Assembly (NCBI GenBank): GCA_944474755.1 | Contig: OX104114.1 | Coordinates: forward strand, 29,659,220 to 29,723,219 | DNA length: 64,000 nt | Direction: 5' to 3' | DNA from: Limnoperna fortunei | Lineage: Eukaryota > Mollusca > Bivalvia > Mytilida > Modiolidae | In this document: positions 1 to 7,855 of the stretch, piece after piece | Layout of the letters: every line of letters begins with the position of its first letter | How positions within the stretch are numbered: the stretch's first letter is position 1 | Translations under genes and position numbers: made by a program | Notes under the pieces: generated by a model | The model's input: the letters and a program-made list of their open reading frames with translations, nothing else | What the model was told of the DNA's origin: nothing | The model's database searches: none

Positions 1-91
1 AGTTGGCGGAAAAAAAATAAGAATAATAATAATAATAAGAAACAGACTAATAACAGTAAGTCTTTCCACTGGAAAGTGGAAAGCCTTAATA
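1..91 (+). repeat. Right-hand tail of a unit cut by the window edge
   Basis: It starts at AGTTGGCGG, which matches position 2248, then an (AAT)n run, then one hairpin module of the variant AAGTCTTTCCACT / AGTGGAAAGCCTT. The module is single here, whereas the same junction at the end of unit 0 has two. Confidence 0.9.
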
Positions 92-102
92 ATTAAAGTT
101 CC

Positions 103-121
103 TTTCTTCCTTCGGAAGAAA
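103..121. repeat. Stem-loop, sequence version 1 (unit 0)
   Basis: TTTCTTCC, loop TTC, GGAAGAAA: a perfect 8-bp stem. It sits between AGTTCC and AATCATG, the same flanks that surround unrelated stem-loops in the other monomer types. Confidence 0.8.
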
Positions 122-256
122 AAAATCATGTTTTCCACATCAAGCGACATTTTTTACACCGCAGCGTAAAAAAAAAAATGTTTTTTTTCTATATAAAAGT
201 ACATAACTGCACAAAATATACGTGAAACGTAGCAGAAAACCATGCAAAAATGACTT

Positions 257-328
257 GTCACATCCTAGTATCGAACTCAGGATGTCAGTATTGCCAGCTC
301 AGCGCTCTATCCACTGCGCCACGGAAGC
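257..328 (-). pseudogene. tRNA-derived head (SINE-like), best-preserved copy
   Basis: Read on the minus strand, 72 nt fit a tRNA layout: 7-nt acceptor side, TG at 8-9, D arm with GG at 18-19, anticodon arm with loop CTGGCAA, 5-nt variable loop, and T arm with TTCGA. I see U8, A14, G18, G19, A21, U33, G53, U54, U55, C56, A58 and C61. The A box reads TGGCGCAGTGG and the B box GTTCGATAC. The nominal anticodon is GGC. D and T stems are mostly paired. The anticodon stem is weak and the acceptor sides do not pair, so a working tRNA is unlikely. An A5 on the plus strand at 246-250 gives a Pol III-type T5 stop just downstream. A tRNA-derived SINE head is the best reading. Confidence 0.62.
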
Positions 329-480
329 TTGTTGATGACATATCAAATTTTGACGTATATATACCTTCTATGTGTTTTCTACATTTAAAATACAAAGACA
401 TTTTATATTGTTTTCGTGTATTTACAAATGAAATAAATAAGAAAGACAGAAAATTCTTTGATTTTTATTTATGAAATACA

Positions 481-795
481 TATAGAACGCCTTGATTTGA
501 CTGGTTACTTCGTCCTTCGTCACGTGATATCGAGGTATAATATCGCGGACTTAGTATATTATATTCTTTTGGGGGGAGAGACTTTATACTACGCAGATGC
601 ATATTACATATGATCGCGATATACATAAAAATGTCATCAAGATCACGGCTCAGGAGGTCAACAATTATGCAGTTGTGATCAACGTTGGAATATTACGTTC
701 AATGCATTGTAAAAGGCAACGGATTTTCACCAAAAGGAAGGAACAGACGACACATCGCGTGGACTTTATTGTGATTTCAAAATAAATGAAAGTAC
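481..795 (+). other. Unit-0-specific block replacing the T-tract region
   Basis: This is where unit 0 departs from all other units. It shares a TCACGTGA E-box (520-527) and CAGGAGGTCAAC (near 653) with them, but the sequence between differs and the T27-31 tract is absent. From about 630 the forward frame aligns loosely with the 97-codon frame of other units (QEVN, then HC and R). It meets a stop at 783-785. No gene is recognised. Confidence 0.6.
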
Positions 796-1411
796 AAAAC
801 ATGTTTGTTTCAGCTAGAACAACTCATGAAGACATAATTCAGATGTATATTTTAAGGATTTATCAATGCACAAACATTCAACCGCTGAAATCTAGGGGGT
901 ACCGATTGGGTCTCGACATTTGATTTTTTCTGCCGATTTTCGATTTTGTTGACATTTATGCACATCCGAGATACTTGGTTGGGGTAAAATCGACATTCTA
1001 AATCGATTGGCGCCATTTTCGAAAGGCTAGGATTTATGGTTTTTCTGAAAATCGCGATTTTTGCATAAAAAACCTATCTTCAACTTTCATGACCTGGAAA
1101 TTTTTTTATCGTTCGTCAGAATGATTTCTACTGTAGCGACAATTCAAGGACATCGATCCCCGAACTAATTGGCGTCCATTTTGTTTCACCATTCTCTGTG
1201 GTCTAGGATGAAATCTGCACACTACATTCTTATGGGGTCCCTTAGAAACACCCCCCCCCCCTTTATTTTTGCAGGCTGGCGGAATACCCTAAAATTCCCC
1301 ATGTTTTTGCCCATGCCTGGCACCAAATTGTATTGCGACATGTAGCAAGCTAAAAATACAAAGCGAATCCAAAGGTACAAAAATTCACATGTCGCTGTAC
1401 TGAAACACAGG

Positions 1412-1456
1412 TGACCTTGACCTTTGACCTTGTGACCTTGGGCAAGGTCAAGGTGA
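1412..1456. promoter_or_regulatory. AGGTCA half-site cluster 1, unit 0
   Basis: Four TGACCT sites spaced 0, 1 and 2 nt, followed on the same strand by AGGTCA and AGGTGA. It reads GGGCAAGGTCA where other units have GGGCTAGGTCA, so the TCA-like extension of the half-site differs. Binding is inferred from motif only. Confidence 0.35.
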
Positions 1457-1546
1457 AAGTTGACCTTTTACCTATTACAAGTTATTGCCTATCTTTTACC
1501 GTTTCAAGGGAATAGCGATGGCGAGACAATGTCAAAATTTCAAACG

Positions 1547-1591
1547 TGACCTTGGCCTTTGACCTTGTGTCCATTTTCAAGGTCAAGGTCA
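1547..1591. promoter_or_regulatory. AGGTCA half-site cluster 2, unit 0
   Basis: Same layout as cluster 2 elsewhere, but the second site is TGGCCT, which breaks both that half-site and the 13-bp inverted repeat. This is an example of decay in unit 0. Confidence 0.3.
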
Positions 1592-1834
1592 ATGATGACC
1601 AATGATATAAGGTTCCATGTATATATCTGTTATAGTTACTGAGATATAGTGATCTAATGTAACTCACAATGCATATTATTGGTCTAAGGGGAGACAACTC
1701 TTATAAAATGTCAAATAAAAAAAGTGACGATTCAAGATCTTAATATGATACACATTTTGGTAAAGGTTTCAGTTCTCTATCTATTATAGTAAAGGAGGAG
1801 ATCTGCACACAACAAAGGGTAAAAAATTAGAACA

Positions 1835-1879
1835 TGACCTTGACCTTTGACCTTGTGACCTTTTTCAAGGTCAAGGTCA
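1835..1879. promoter_or_regulatory. AGGTCA half-site cluster 3, unit 0
   Basis: Four TGACCT followed by two abutting AGGTCA. The arms TGACCTTGACCTT and AAGGTCAAGGTCA are perfect inverted repeats around a 19-nt loop. Confidence 0.35.
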
Positions 1880-2281
1880 ATGATGACCAACTGTGAAATA
1901 TCTAGTCTTTATCACCTCTGGTTCATGAGTTACTCTGGTCAAAAATGTACTTGCAATAAATAAGGGGAAGTAACTCCTATAAGAAGGTGAAAATTTCTTT
2001 AATGCGATATGTTATAAAGTGTCGCAATCCTTCGCTGAACATTTTGGAACAACTTTTATTGCGATATCTTTTACAGTTTCAAAGTTAATCTGCACACAAG
2101 CTTTTTTATGACAGGGGAAATAACTCCGTAAAGAAAAAGTGTTCGGTGTGACAGGGTCAACTGCGAAAGCGTAATGTCTCATACATTCATAGTACAAAAT
2201 GTCTTTACGACATGTCGCGAAACAAAATTTATAATAAGGAAAAAAAGTTGGCGGAAAAAAAATAAGAATAATAATAATAAT

Positions 2282-2390
2282 AAGAAACAGACTAATAACA
2301 GTAAGTCTTTCCACTGGAAAGTGGAAAGCCTTAATAATAAGAAACAGAAGAATAACAGTAAGGCTTCCCACTCGGAAGTGGAAAGCCTTA
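2282..2390. repeat. Doubled hairpin module at the unit 0 / u1 junction
   Basis: Two consecutive modules, 2282-2338 and 2339-2390, each opening AAGAAACAG and ending in a long hairpin then CCTTA. Stem 1 pairs 2303-2315 with 2320-2332 with one mismatch. Stem 2 pairs 2359-2372 with 2377-2390 with one mismatch. Junctions after short units hold one module. Junctions after unit 0 and after every type-B monomer hold two. Confidence 0.9.
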
Positions 2391-2401
2391 AATATAGGTT
2401 C

Positions 2402-2422
2402 ATTTGTGACTTCGCCACAAAT
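2402..2422. repeat. Stem-loop, sequence version 2 (main type-A form)
   Basis: ATTTGTG, loop ACTTCGC, CACAAAT: a perfect 7-bp stem. It recurs at +10 in every unit from u1 to u24. Confidence 0.8.
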
Positions 2423-2565
2423 AATCATGGCTTACCACTTCCATCGACATTTTTTACACCGCGGCGTAAAAAAATTTCAGTTTTTTTTTTGTTTTTTCTA
2501 TATAAAAAACCATAACTGCATAAAATATACGTGAAACGTAGCAGAAAACCATGCAAAAATCATAT

Positions 2566-2636
2566 GTCACATCCTAGGCTCGAACCGACGATGTCAGTCT
2601 TGCCAGCCCTCGTTGATACCACTGGACCACGGAAGA
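2566..2636 (-). pseudogene. tRNA-like head, u1 (degenerate form shared by u1-u24)
   Basis: 71 nt on the minus strand, one base shorter than the unit 0 copy. The A box reads TGGTCCAGTGG and the B box GTTCGAGCC, and the loop CTGGCAA is retained. D, anticodon and T stems are poorer than in unit 0 and the acceptor sides do not pair. A plus-strand A5 at 2555-2559 gives a T5 run 6 nt past the end. Internal promoter boxes plus a T run could support short Pol III transcripts. Amino-acid charging is very unlikely. Confidence 0.5.
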
Positions 2637-2826
2637 CGATATGCAGAAAGTCAAATTTTGACGTATATATACCTTCAATGTGTTTTCTACATTTAAAATA
2701 CAGAGACATTTTGTAATGTTTTCGTGTATTTACCAATGAAATAAATAAGAAAGACAGAAAATTCTTTGATTTTTATTTATAAAATACAAATAAAACGCAT
2801 TGATTTGACTGGTGGAAACGACTAAA

Positions 2827-2836
2827 GTCACGTGAC
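2827..2836. promoter_or_regulatory. E-box palindrome GTCACGTGAC
   Basis: A 10-bp perfect palindrome around CACGTG, the class B E-box bound by USF/MITF/Myc-type bHLH-ZIP proteins in animals. It is invariant in u1-u24 and kept as TCACGTGA in unit 0. It lies about 10 bp left of a TTTTATATATTA stretch. Function is inferred from motif alone. Confidence 0.3.
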
Positions 2837-2861
2837 AATTTTATATATTATCACGAAGTTG

Positions 2862-2890
2862 TTTTTTTTTTTTTTTTTTTTTTTTTTTTT
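2862..2890 (+). repeat. T29 homopolymer tract
   Basis: The run is 27-31 T in the copies I counted. It is flanked on both sides by GTTG except in u17, where the left G is lost. On the minus strand it is a poly(A), which could mark the 3' end of an old retroposed segment with GTTG as a short target duplication. Slippage in an ordinary T run is an equally good reading. Confidence 0.7.
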
Positions 2891-3317
2891 GTTGAAAAGA
2901 TGACTTTTCAGGAGGTCAACAGTGATGCTATTTTGACAGTTTAATTCAAAGGAATGTTACTTTCAATTCATTGTAATAGGGAAACCGTTTCTTTGTTCGG
3001 TAAAATACAGCAGTCGTGCATACCGGACGACACTCGATGGCATTTCAAAATAAATGATCAAGTAGAAAAAATGTTTGTTTCAGCTAGAACAACTCATGAA
3101 GACATAATTCAGATGTATATTTTAAGGATTTATCAATGCACAAACATTCAACCGCTGAAATTTAGGGGGTACCGATGGGGCCTCGACATTTGATTTTTTC
3201 TGCCGATTTTCGATTTTGTTGACATTTATGCACATCCGAGATACTTGGTTGGGGTAAAATCGACATTCTAAATCGATTGGCGCCATTTTCGAAAGGCTAG
3301 GATTTATGGTTTTTCTG

Positions 3318-3331
3318 AAAATCGCGATTTT
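3318..3331. repeat. 14-bp palindrome AAAATCGCGATTTT
   Basis: Perfect self-complementary sequence with two CpGs in an otherwise CpG-poor region, intact in every copy I inspected, unit 0 included. It lies in a TCGA/ATCGA-rich block between the 97-codon frame and the C tract. Confidence 0.7.
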
Positions 3332-3684
3332 TGCATGAAAAACCTATCTTCAACTTTCATGACCTGGAAATTTTTTTATCGTTCGTCAGAATGATTTCTA
3401 CTGTAGCGACAAGTCAAGGACATCGATCCCCGAACTATTTGGCGTCCATTTTGTTTCACCATTCTCTGTGGTCTAGGATGAAATCTGCACACTACATTCT
3501 TATGGGGTCCCTTAGAAACACCCCCCCCCCCTTTTTATTTTTTGCAAGCTGGCGGAATACCCTCAAATTCCCCATATTTTTGCCCATGCCTGGCACCAAA
3601 TTTTATTGCGACATGTAGCAAGCTAAAAAAACAAAGCGAATCCAAAGGTACAAAAATTCACATGTCGCTGTACTGAAACCCAGG

Positions 3685-3729
3685 TGACCTTGACCTTTGA
3701 CCTTGTGACCTTGGGCTAGGTCAAGGTGA
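3685..3729. promoter_or_regulatory. AGGTCA half-site cluster 1, u1
   Basis: TGACCT at 3685, 3691, 3698 and 3706 (on the minus strand, AGGTCA direct repeats spaced 0, 1 and 2), then AGGTCA at 3718 and AGGTGA at 3724. Present at +1293 in all type-A units except u24, where the window ends first. AGGTCA is the core nuclear-receptor half-site. Whether anything binds here is unknown. Confidence 0.35.
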
Positions 3730-3819
3730 AAGTTGACATTTTACCAATTACAAGTTATTGCCTATCTTTTACCGTTTCAAGGGAATAGCGATGGCGAGAC
3801 AATGTCAAAATTTCAAACG

Positions 3820-3864
3820 TGACCTTGACCTTTGACCTTGTGTCCATTTTCAAGGTCAAGGTCA
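3820..3864. promoter_or_regulatory. AGGTCA half-site cluster 2, u1
   Basis: TGACCT at 3820, 3826 and 3833, then AGGTCA at 3853 and 3859. Arms 3820-3832 and 3852-3864 are a perfect 13-bp inverted repeat. The fourth TGACCT of clusters 1 and 3 is replaced by TGTCCA. Confidence 0.35.
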
Positions 3865-4107
3865 ATGATGACCAATGATATAAGGTTTCATGTATATATC
3901 TGTTATAGTTACTGAGATATAGTGATCTAATGTAACTCACAATGCATATTATTGGTCTAAGGGGAGACAACTCTTATAAAATGTCAAATAAAAAAAGTGA
4001 CGATTCAAGATCTTAATATGATACACATTTTGGTAAAGGTTTCAGTTCTCTATCTATTATAGTAAAGGAGAAGATCTGCACACAACCAAGGGTCAAAAAT
4101 TAGAACA

Positions 4108-4152
4108 TGACCTTGACCTTTGACCTTGTGACCTTTTTCAAGGTCAAGGTCA
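4108..4152. promoter_or_regulatory. AGGTCA half-site cluster 3, u1
   Basis: TGACCT at 4108, 4114, 4121 and 4129, then abutting AGGTCA at 4141 and 4147. The 13-bp arms 4108-4120 and 4140-4152 are inverted repeats. It lies 288 bp from cluster 2, in line with a ~289-bp subrepeat. Confidence 0.35.
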
Positions 4153-4790
4153 ATGATGACCAACTGTGAAATATCTAGTCTATATCACCTCTGGTTCATG
4201 AGTTACAATGGTACAAATTTTACTTCCAATAAATAAGGGGAAATAACTCCTACAAGGAGTCGTCAAAATACTTTGCGCGATATGTAACAAATTGTCGCAA
4301 TCCATAGCTGACCATTTTGCAACAACTTTTATTGCGAAATCTTTTACGGTTTCATAGTTTATCTGCACACAAGCTTTTCTGTAACAGGGGAGATAACTCC
4401 GTAAAGAACAAGTGTTCGGTGTGACAGGGTCAACTGCGAAAGCGTAATGTCTTATACACCCATAGTACAAAAGGTCTTTTCGACATGTCGCGAAACAAAA
4501 TTTATAATGGGAAAAGAAAAGTTGGCGGAAAAACAATAAGAATAATAATAATAATAATAATAAGAAACAGAAGAATAACAGTAAGGCTTCCCACTCGGAA
4601 GTGGAAAGCCTTAATAATATAGGTTCATTTGTGACTTCGCCACAAATAATCATGGCTTACCACTTCCATCGACATTTTTTACACCGCGGCGTAAAAAAAT
4701 TTCAGTTTTTTTTTTGTTTTTTCTATATAAAAAACCATAACTGCATAAAATATACGTGAAACGTAGCAGAAAACCATGCAAAAATCATAT

Positions 4791-4861
4791 GTCACATCCT
4801 AGGCTCGAACCGACGATGTCAGTCTTGCCAGCCCTCGTTGATACCACTGGACCACGGAAGA
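4791..4861 (-). pseudogene. tRNA-like head, u2
   Basis: Same degenerate sequence as in u1, with A box, B box and downstream T5. Confidence 0.5.
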
Positions 4862-5051
4862 CGATATGCAGAAAGTCAAATTTTGACGTATATATACCTT
4901 CAATGTGTTTTCTACATTTAAAATACAGAGACATTTTGTAATGTTTTCGTGTATTTACCAATGAAATAAATAAGAAAGACAGAAAATTCTTTGATTTTTA
5001 TTTATAAAATACAAATAAAACGCATTGATTTGACTGGTGGAAACGACTAAA

Positions 5052-5075
5052 GTCACGTGACAATTTTATATATTA
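5052..5075 (+). promoter_or_regulatory. E-box plus TATA-like block upstream of the open 97-codon frame
   Basis: GTCACGTGAC (5052-5061) is followed by TTTTATATATTA (5064-5075), about 50 bp before the ATG at 5127. The arrangement could act as a Pol II core promoter reading rightward. There is no expression evidence, and AT-rich DNA produces TATA-like strings by chance. Confidence 0.2.
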
Positions 5076-5085
5076 TCACGAAGTT

Positions 5086-5118
<33 letters not shown>

Positions 5119-5126
5119 TTGAAAAG

Positions 5127-5420
5127 ATGACTTTTCAGGAGGTCAACAGTGATGCTATTTTGACAGTTAAATTCAAAGGAATGTTACTTTCGATTCATTG
5201 TAATAGGGAAACCGTTTCTTTGTTCGGTAAAATACAGCAGTCGTGCATACCGGACGACACTCGATGGCATTTCAAAATAAATGATCAAGTAGAAAAAATG
5301 TTTGTTTCAGCTAGAACAACTCATGAAGACATAATTCAGATGTATATTTTAAGGATTTATCAATGCACAAACATTCAATCGCTGAAATTTAGGGGGTACC
5401 GATGGGGCCTCGACATTTGA
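5127..5420 (+). other. 97-codon frame, open in one haplotype class
   Basis: I do not recognise this frame. It opens with MTFQEVNSD and ends GYRWGLDI. It shows no signal peptide, membrane segment or known motif. It is open in u2, u5-u7 and u9-u16. In u1, u3, u4, u8 and u17-u24 an AAA to TAA change (u1 position 2942) stops it, leaving a 79-codon remnant from the internal ATG. Unit 0 keeps QEVN and a few spaced residues and then stops. It could be a captured, dying exon fragment. TTTTCAG before GAGGTCAAC, with the T tract upstream, resembles a splice acceptor. A chance frame is more likely. Confidence 0.15.
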
Positions 5421-6793
5421 TTTTTTCTGCCGATTTTCGATTTTGTTGACATTTATGCACATCCGAGATACTTGGTTGGGGTAAAATCGACATTCTAAAT
5501 CGATTGGCGGCATTTTCGAAAGGCTAGGATTTATGGTTTTTCTGAAAATCGCGATTTTTGCATGAAAAACCTATCTTCAACTTTCATGACCTGGAAATTT
5601 TTTTATCGTTCGTCAGAATGATTTCTACTGTAGCGACAAGTCAAGGACATCGATCCCCGAACTATTTGGCGTCCATTTTGTTTCACCATTCTCTGTGGTC
5701 TAGGATGAAATCTGCACACTACATTCTTATGGGGTCCCTTAGAAACACCCCCCCCCCTTTTTATTTTTTGCAAGCTGGCGGAATACCCTCAAATTCCCCA
5801 TATTTTTGCCCATGCCTGGCACCAAATTTTATTGCGACATGTAGCAAGCTAAAAAAACAAAGCGAATCCAAAGGTACAAAAATTCACATGTCGCTGTACT
5901 GAAACCCAGGTGACCTTGACCTTTGACCTTGTGACCTTGGGCTAGGTCAAGGTGAAAGTTGACATTTTACCAATTACAAGTTATTGCCTATCTTTTACCG
6001 TTTCAAGGGAATAGCGATGGCGAGACAATGTCAAAATTTCAAACGTGACCTTGACCTTTGACCTTGTGTCCATTTTCAAGGTCAAGGTCAATGATGACCA
6101 ATGATATAAGGTTTCATGTATATATCTGTTATAGTTACTGAGATATAGTGATCTAATGTAACTCACAATGCATATTATTGGTCTAAGGGGAGACAACTCT
6201 TATAAAATGTCAAATAAAAAAAGTGACGATTCAAGATCTTAATATGATACACATTTTGGTAAAGGTTTCAGTTCTCTATCTATTATAGTAAAGGAGAAGA
6301 TCTGCACATAACCAAGGGTCAAAAATTAGAACATGACCTTGACCTTTGACCTTGTGACCTTTTTCAAGGTCAAGGTCAATGATGACCAACTGTGAAATAT
6401 CTAGTCTATATCACCTCTGGTTCATGAGTTACAATGGTACAAATTTTACTTCCAATAAATAAGGGGAAATAACTCCTACAAGGAGTCGTCAAAATACTTT
6501 GCGCGATATGTAACAAATTGTCGCAATCCATAGCTGACCATTTTGCAACAACTTTTATTGCGAAATCTTTTACGGTTTCATAGTTTATCTGCACACAAGC
6601 TTTTCTGTAACAGGGGAGATAACTCCGTAAAGAACAAGTGTTCGGTGTGACAGGGTCAACTGCGAAAGCGTAATGTCTTATACACCCATAGTACAAAAGG
6701 TCTTTTCGACATGTCGCGAAACAAAATTTATAATGGGAAAAGAAAAGTTGGCGGAAAAACAATAAGAATAATAATAATAATAAATATAGGTTC

Positions 6794-6813
6794 AATCGTT
6801 CTAAAGAACGATT
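6794..6813. repeat. Stem-loop, sequence version 3 (type B)
   Basis: AATCGTTCT, AA, AGAACGATT: a perfect 9-bp stem. It is at the same place relative to ATATAGGTTCA as version 2, with no base similarity between the stems. Confidence 0.8.
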
Positions 6814-7114
6814 AATAGGCTTTCCACTTCAAAAGAAGACCTTAAAGAAATGACCTTGAAACCAAAAAGCTAAGAAACATACGTAATTTGTCTATAGCAA
6901 TTAATAAGAACAAAAATTATTAAAAAACTATTTAGATATCTTTAAAAATAAGAAAGGTCATTAAATAGGACGTAAGAAAACTTGAATGACCTTGACAACT
7001 GATCTTTTAATCTACGTACATATTACTTATAGGCAATAGCATTAAAAGAAGAAGCCATTCAAAATACATAGTACCATGAAAAACATTTATAAAGGACTTT
7101 GACCTTGACTTTTA

Positions 7115-7136
7115 CAGCATGACCTTGACCATGCTG
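7115..7136. repeat. Half-site enclosed in a CAGCATG/CATGCTG hairpin
   Basis: CAGCATG, loop ACCTTGAC, CATGCTG. The 7-bp stem presents a TGACCTTGACC core in its loop region. In the u10 type-B monomer the right arm is kept but the left is changed, so pairing there is partly lost. Confidence 0.55.
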
Positions 7137-7231
7137 AAGGTCAACAGTGATCAACATTGAAGATTTTATGCCAATATCTCTTAAAGTCATTAAGATATGA
7201 CTACTTATAATATATACAAAAAATTAGAAAA

Positions 7232-7276
7232 TGACCTTGACCTTTGACCTTGTATTTGTTTTCAAGGTCAAGGGTC
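7232..7276. promoter_or_regulatory. AGGTCA half-site cluster, type B, first of three
   Basis: Three TGACCT, then AGGTCA and AGGGTC. The last half-site is altered relative to the type-A clusters. Confidence 0.3.
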
Positions 7277-7520
7277 CTAATGATCCATAGTGAAGACCCC
7301 ATGCCTCTACTATCAATAGTTGATAAGTAATTAATGAAAAACTAATTATCAATGGTTGTAATGGGGGATAACTCCTATAAGACGAAGCCGGATCCTTTCC
7401 CTTTAAATAGAAAAAAGTTGCGCCTTTATGAGACCAACATTTTATCCATTATAACTTATAGCCTATCTTTTACCGTTTCAAAGTAATAGCGATGACAAGA
7501 CAATGCCAAAATTTCAAACG

Positions 7521-7565
7521 TGACCTTGACCTTTGACCTTGTGTCCATTTTCAAGGTCAAGGTCA
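7521..7565. promoter_or_regulatory. AGGTCA half-site cluster, type B, second of three
   Basis: Matches type-A cluster 2, including the TGTCCA change, with 13-bp inverted arms. Confidence 0.35.
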
Positions 7566-7810
7566 ATGATGACCAATGATATAAGGTTTCATATATATAT
7601 ATCTGTTATAGTTACTGAGATATAGTGATATAATGCAATTCACAGTACATTTTATTGGTCTAGGGGAGATAACTCTTGTAAAAATGTCAAATAAAAAAAG
7701 TGACGATTCAAGATCCCAATATGATACACATTTTAGTAAAGGTTTCAGTTCTCTATCTATTATAGTAAAGGAGGAGATCTGCACACAACCAAGGGTCAAA
7801 AATTAGAACA

Positions 7811-7855
7811 TGACCTTGACCTTTGACCTTGTGACCTTTTTCAAGGTCAAGGTCA
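7811..7855. promoter_or_regulatory. AGGTCA half-site cluster, type B, third of three
   Basis: Matches type-A cluster 3: four TGACCT, then two abutting AGGTCA. Confidence 0.35.

Larger units (their letters stand above)
92..2391 (+). repeat. Unit 0, diverged type-C monomer
   Basis: About 2300 bp. From roughly 795 to its end it is near-identical to the other units, but 100-250 and 481-795 differ strongly. It has no long T tract. It has a different stem-loop at 103-121, a better-preserved tRNA-like head (257-328), and CTTGGCC in place of CTTGACC in its second half-site cluster. It ends in a doubled hairpin module. Patchwork similarity with a sharp boundary suggests past conversion or crossing-over with the main array family. 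It may represent an older or neighbouring array lineage. Confidence 0.9.
2392..4616 (+). repeat. u1, short type-A unit
   Basis: 2225 bp, haplotype 0GTAACC, T29 and C11. Used here as reference. Offsets from the start are: stem-loop +10, tRNA-like +174 to +244, E-box +435, T tract +470, 14-bp palindrome +926, C tract +1129, half-site clusters +1293, +1428 and +1716, and AGTTGGCGG before the (AAT)n near +2127. The same offsets hold in other type-A units to within a few bases. Confidence 0.95.

Noticed and set aside
257..328. Functional alanine tRNA gene (nominal GGC anticodon)
   Set aside because: The acceptor sides do not pair and the anticodon stem is weak, and the nominal anticodon comes from a decayed loop.
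1482..1697. 71-codon minus-strand frame repeated in every unit
   Set aside because: It runs across half-site cluster 2 and changes only as the DNA repeat changes. No coding signature is seen.
2248..2391. Helitron-type end (hairpin near a CTRR terminus)
   Set aside because: A hairpin is present, but CTTA/CTTAATAA does not give a clear CTRR end, no matching 5' TC end could be fixed, and tandem copies hide insertion sites. Possible but unsupported.
2531..2716. 61-codon plus-strand frame starting MKRSRKPCK in every main unit
   Set aside because: It is the antisense of the tRNA-like head and its T5 run, so it is a by-product.
3521..3531. G-quadruplex from the C9-14 tract
   Set aside because: A single G run on the minus strand is not the four-run motif. 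It may form intermolecularly but nothing local supports it.
3336..3560. 74-codon minus-strand frame with a glycine run, in units with certain C-tract lengths
   Set aside because: The glycines are the C tract read on the other strand. The frame appears only at some tract lengths.
3331..3618. 95-114 codon plus-strand frames starting MHEKPIF
   Set aside because: Their C-terminal part changes frame with the length of the C tract (9-14), so no stable product is encoded.
4180..4653. Minus-strand frames of 128-176 codons at the end of each unit, leucine-rich near the start
   Set aside because: The leucine run is the translated (AAT)n, the start lies in the stem-loop region, and length changes with AAT number and hairpin-module number. 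It overlaps half-site subrepeats and shows no domain.
5040..5130. Transcribed Pol II gene with E-box and TATA
   Set aside because: Kept only as a low-confidence site. No supported coding region or transcript end follows it.
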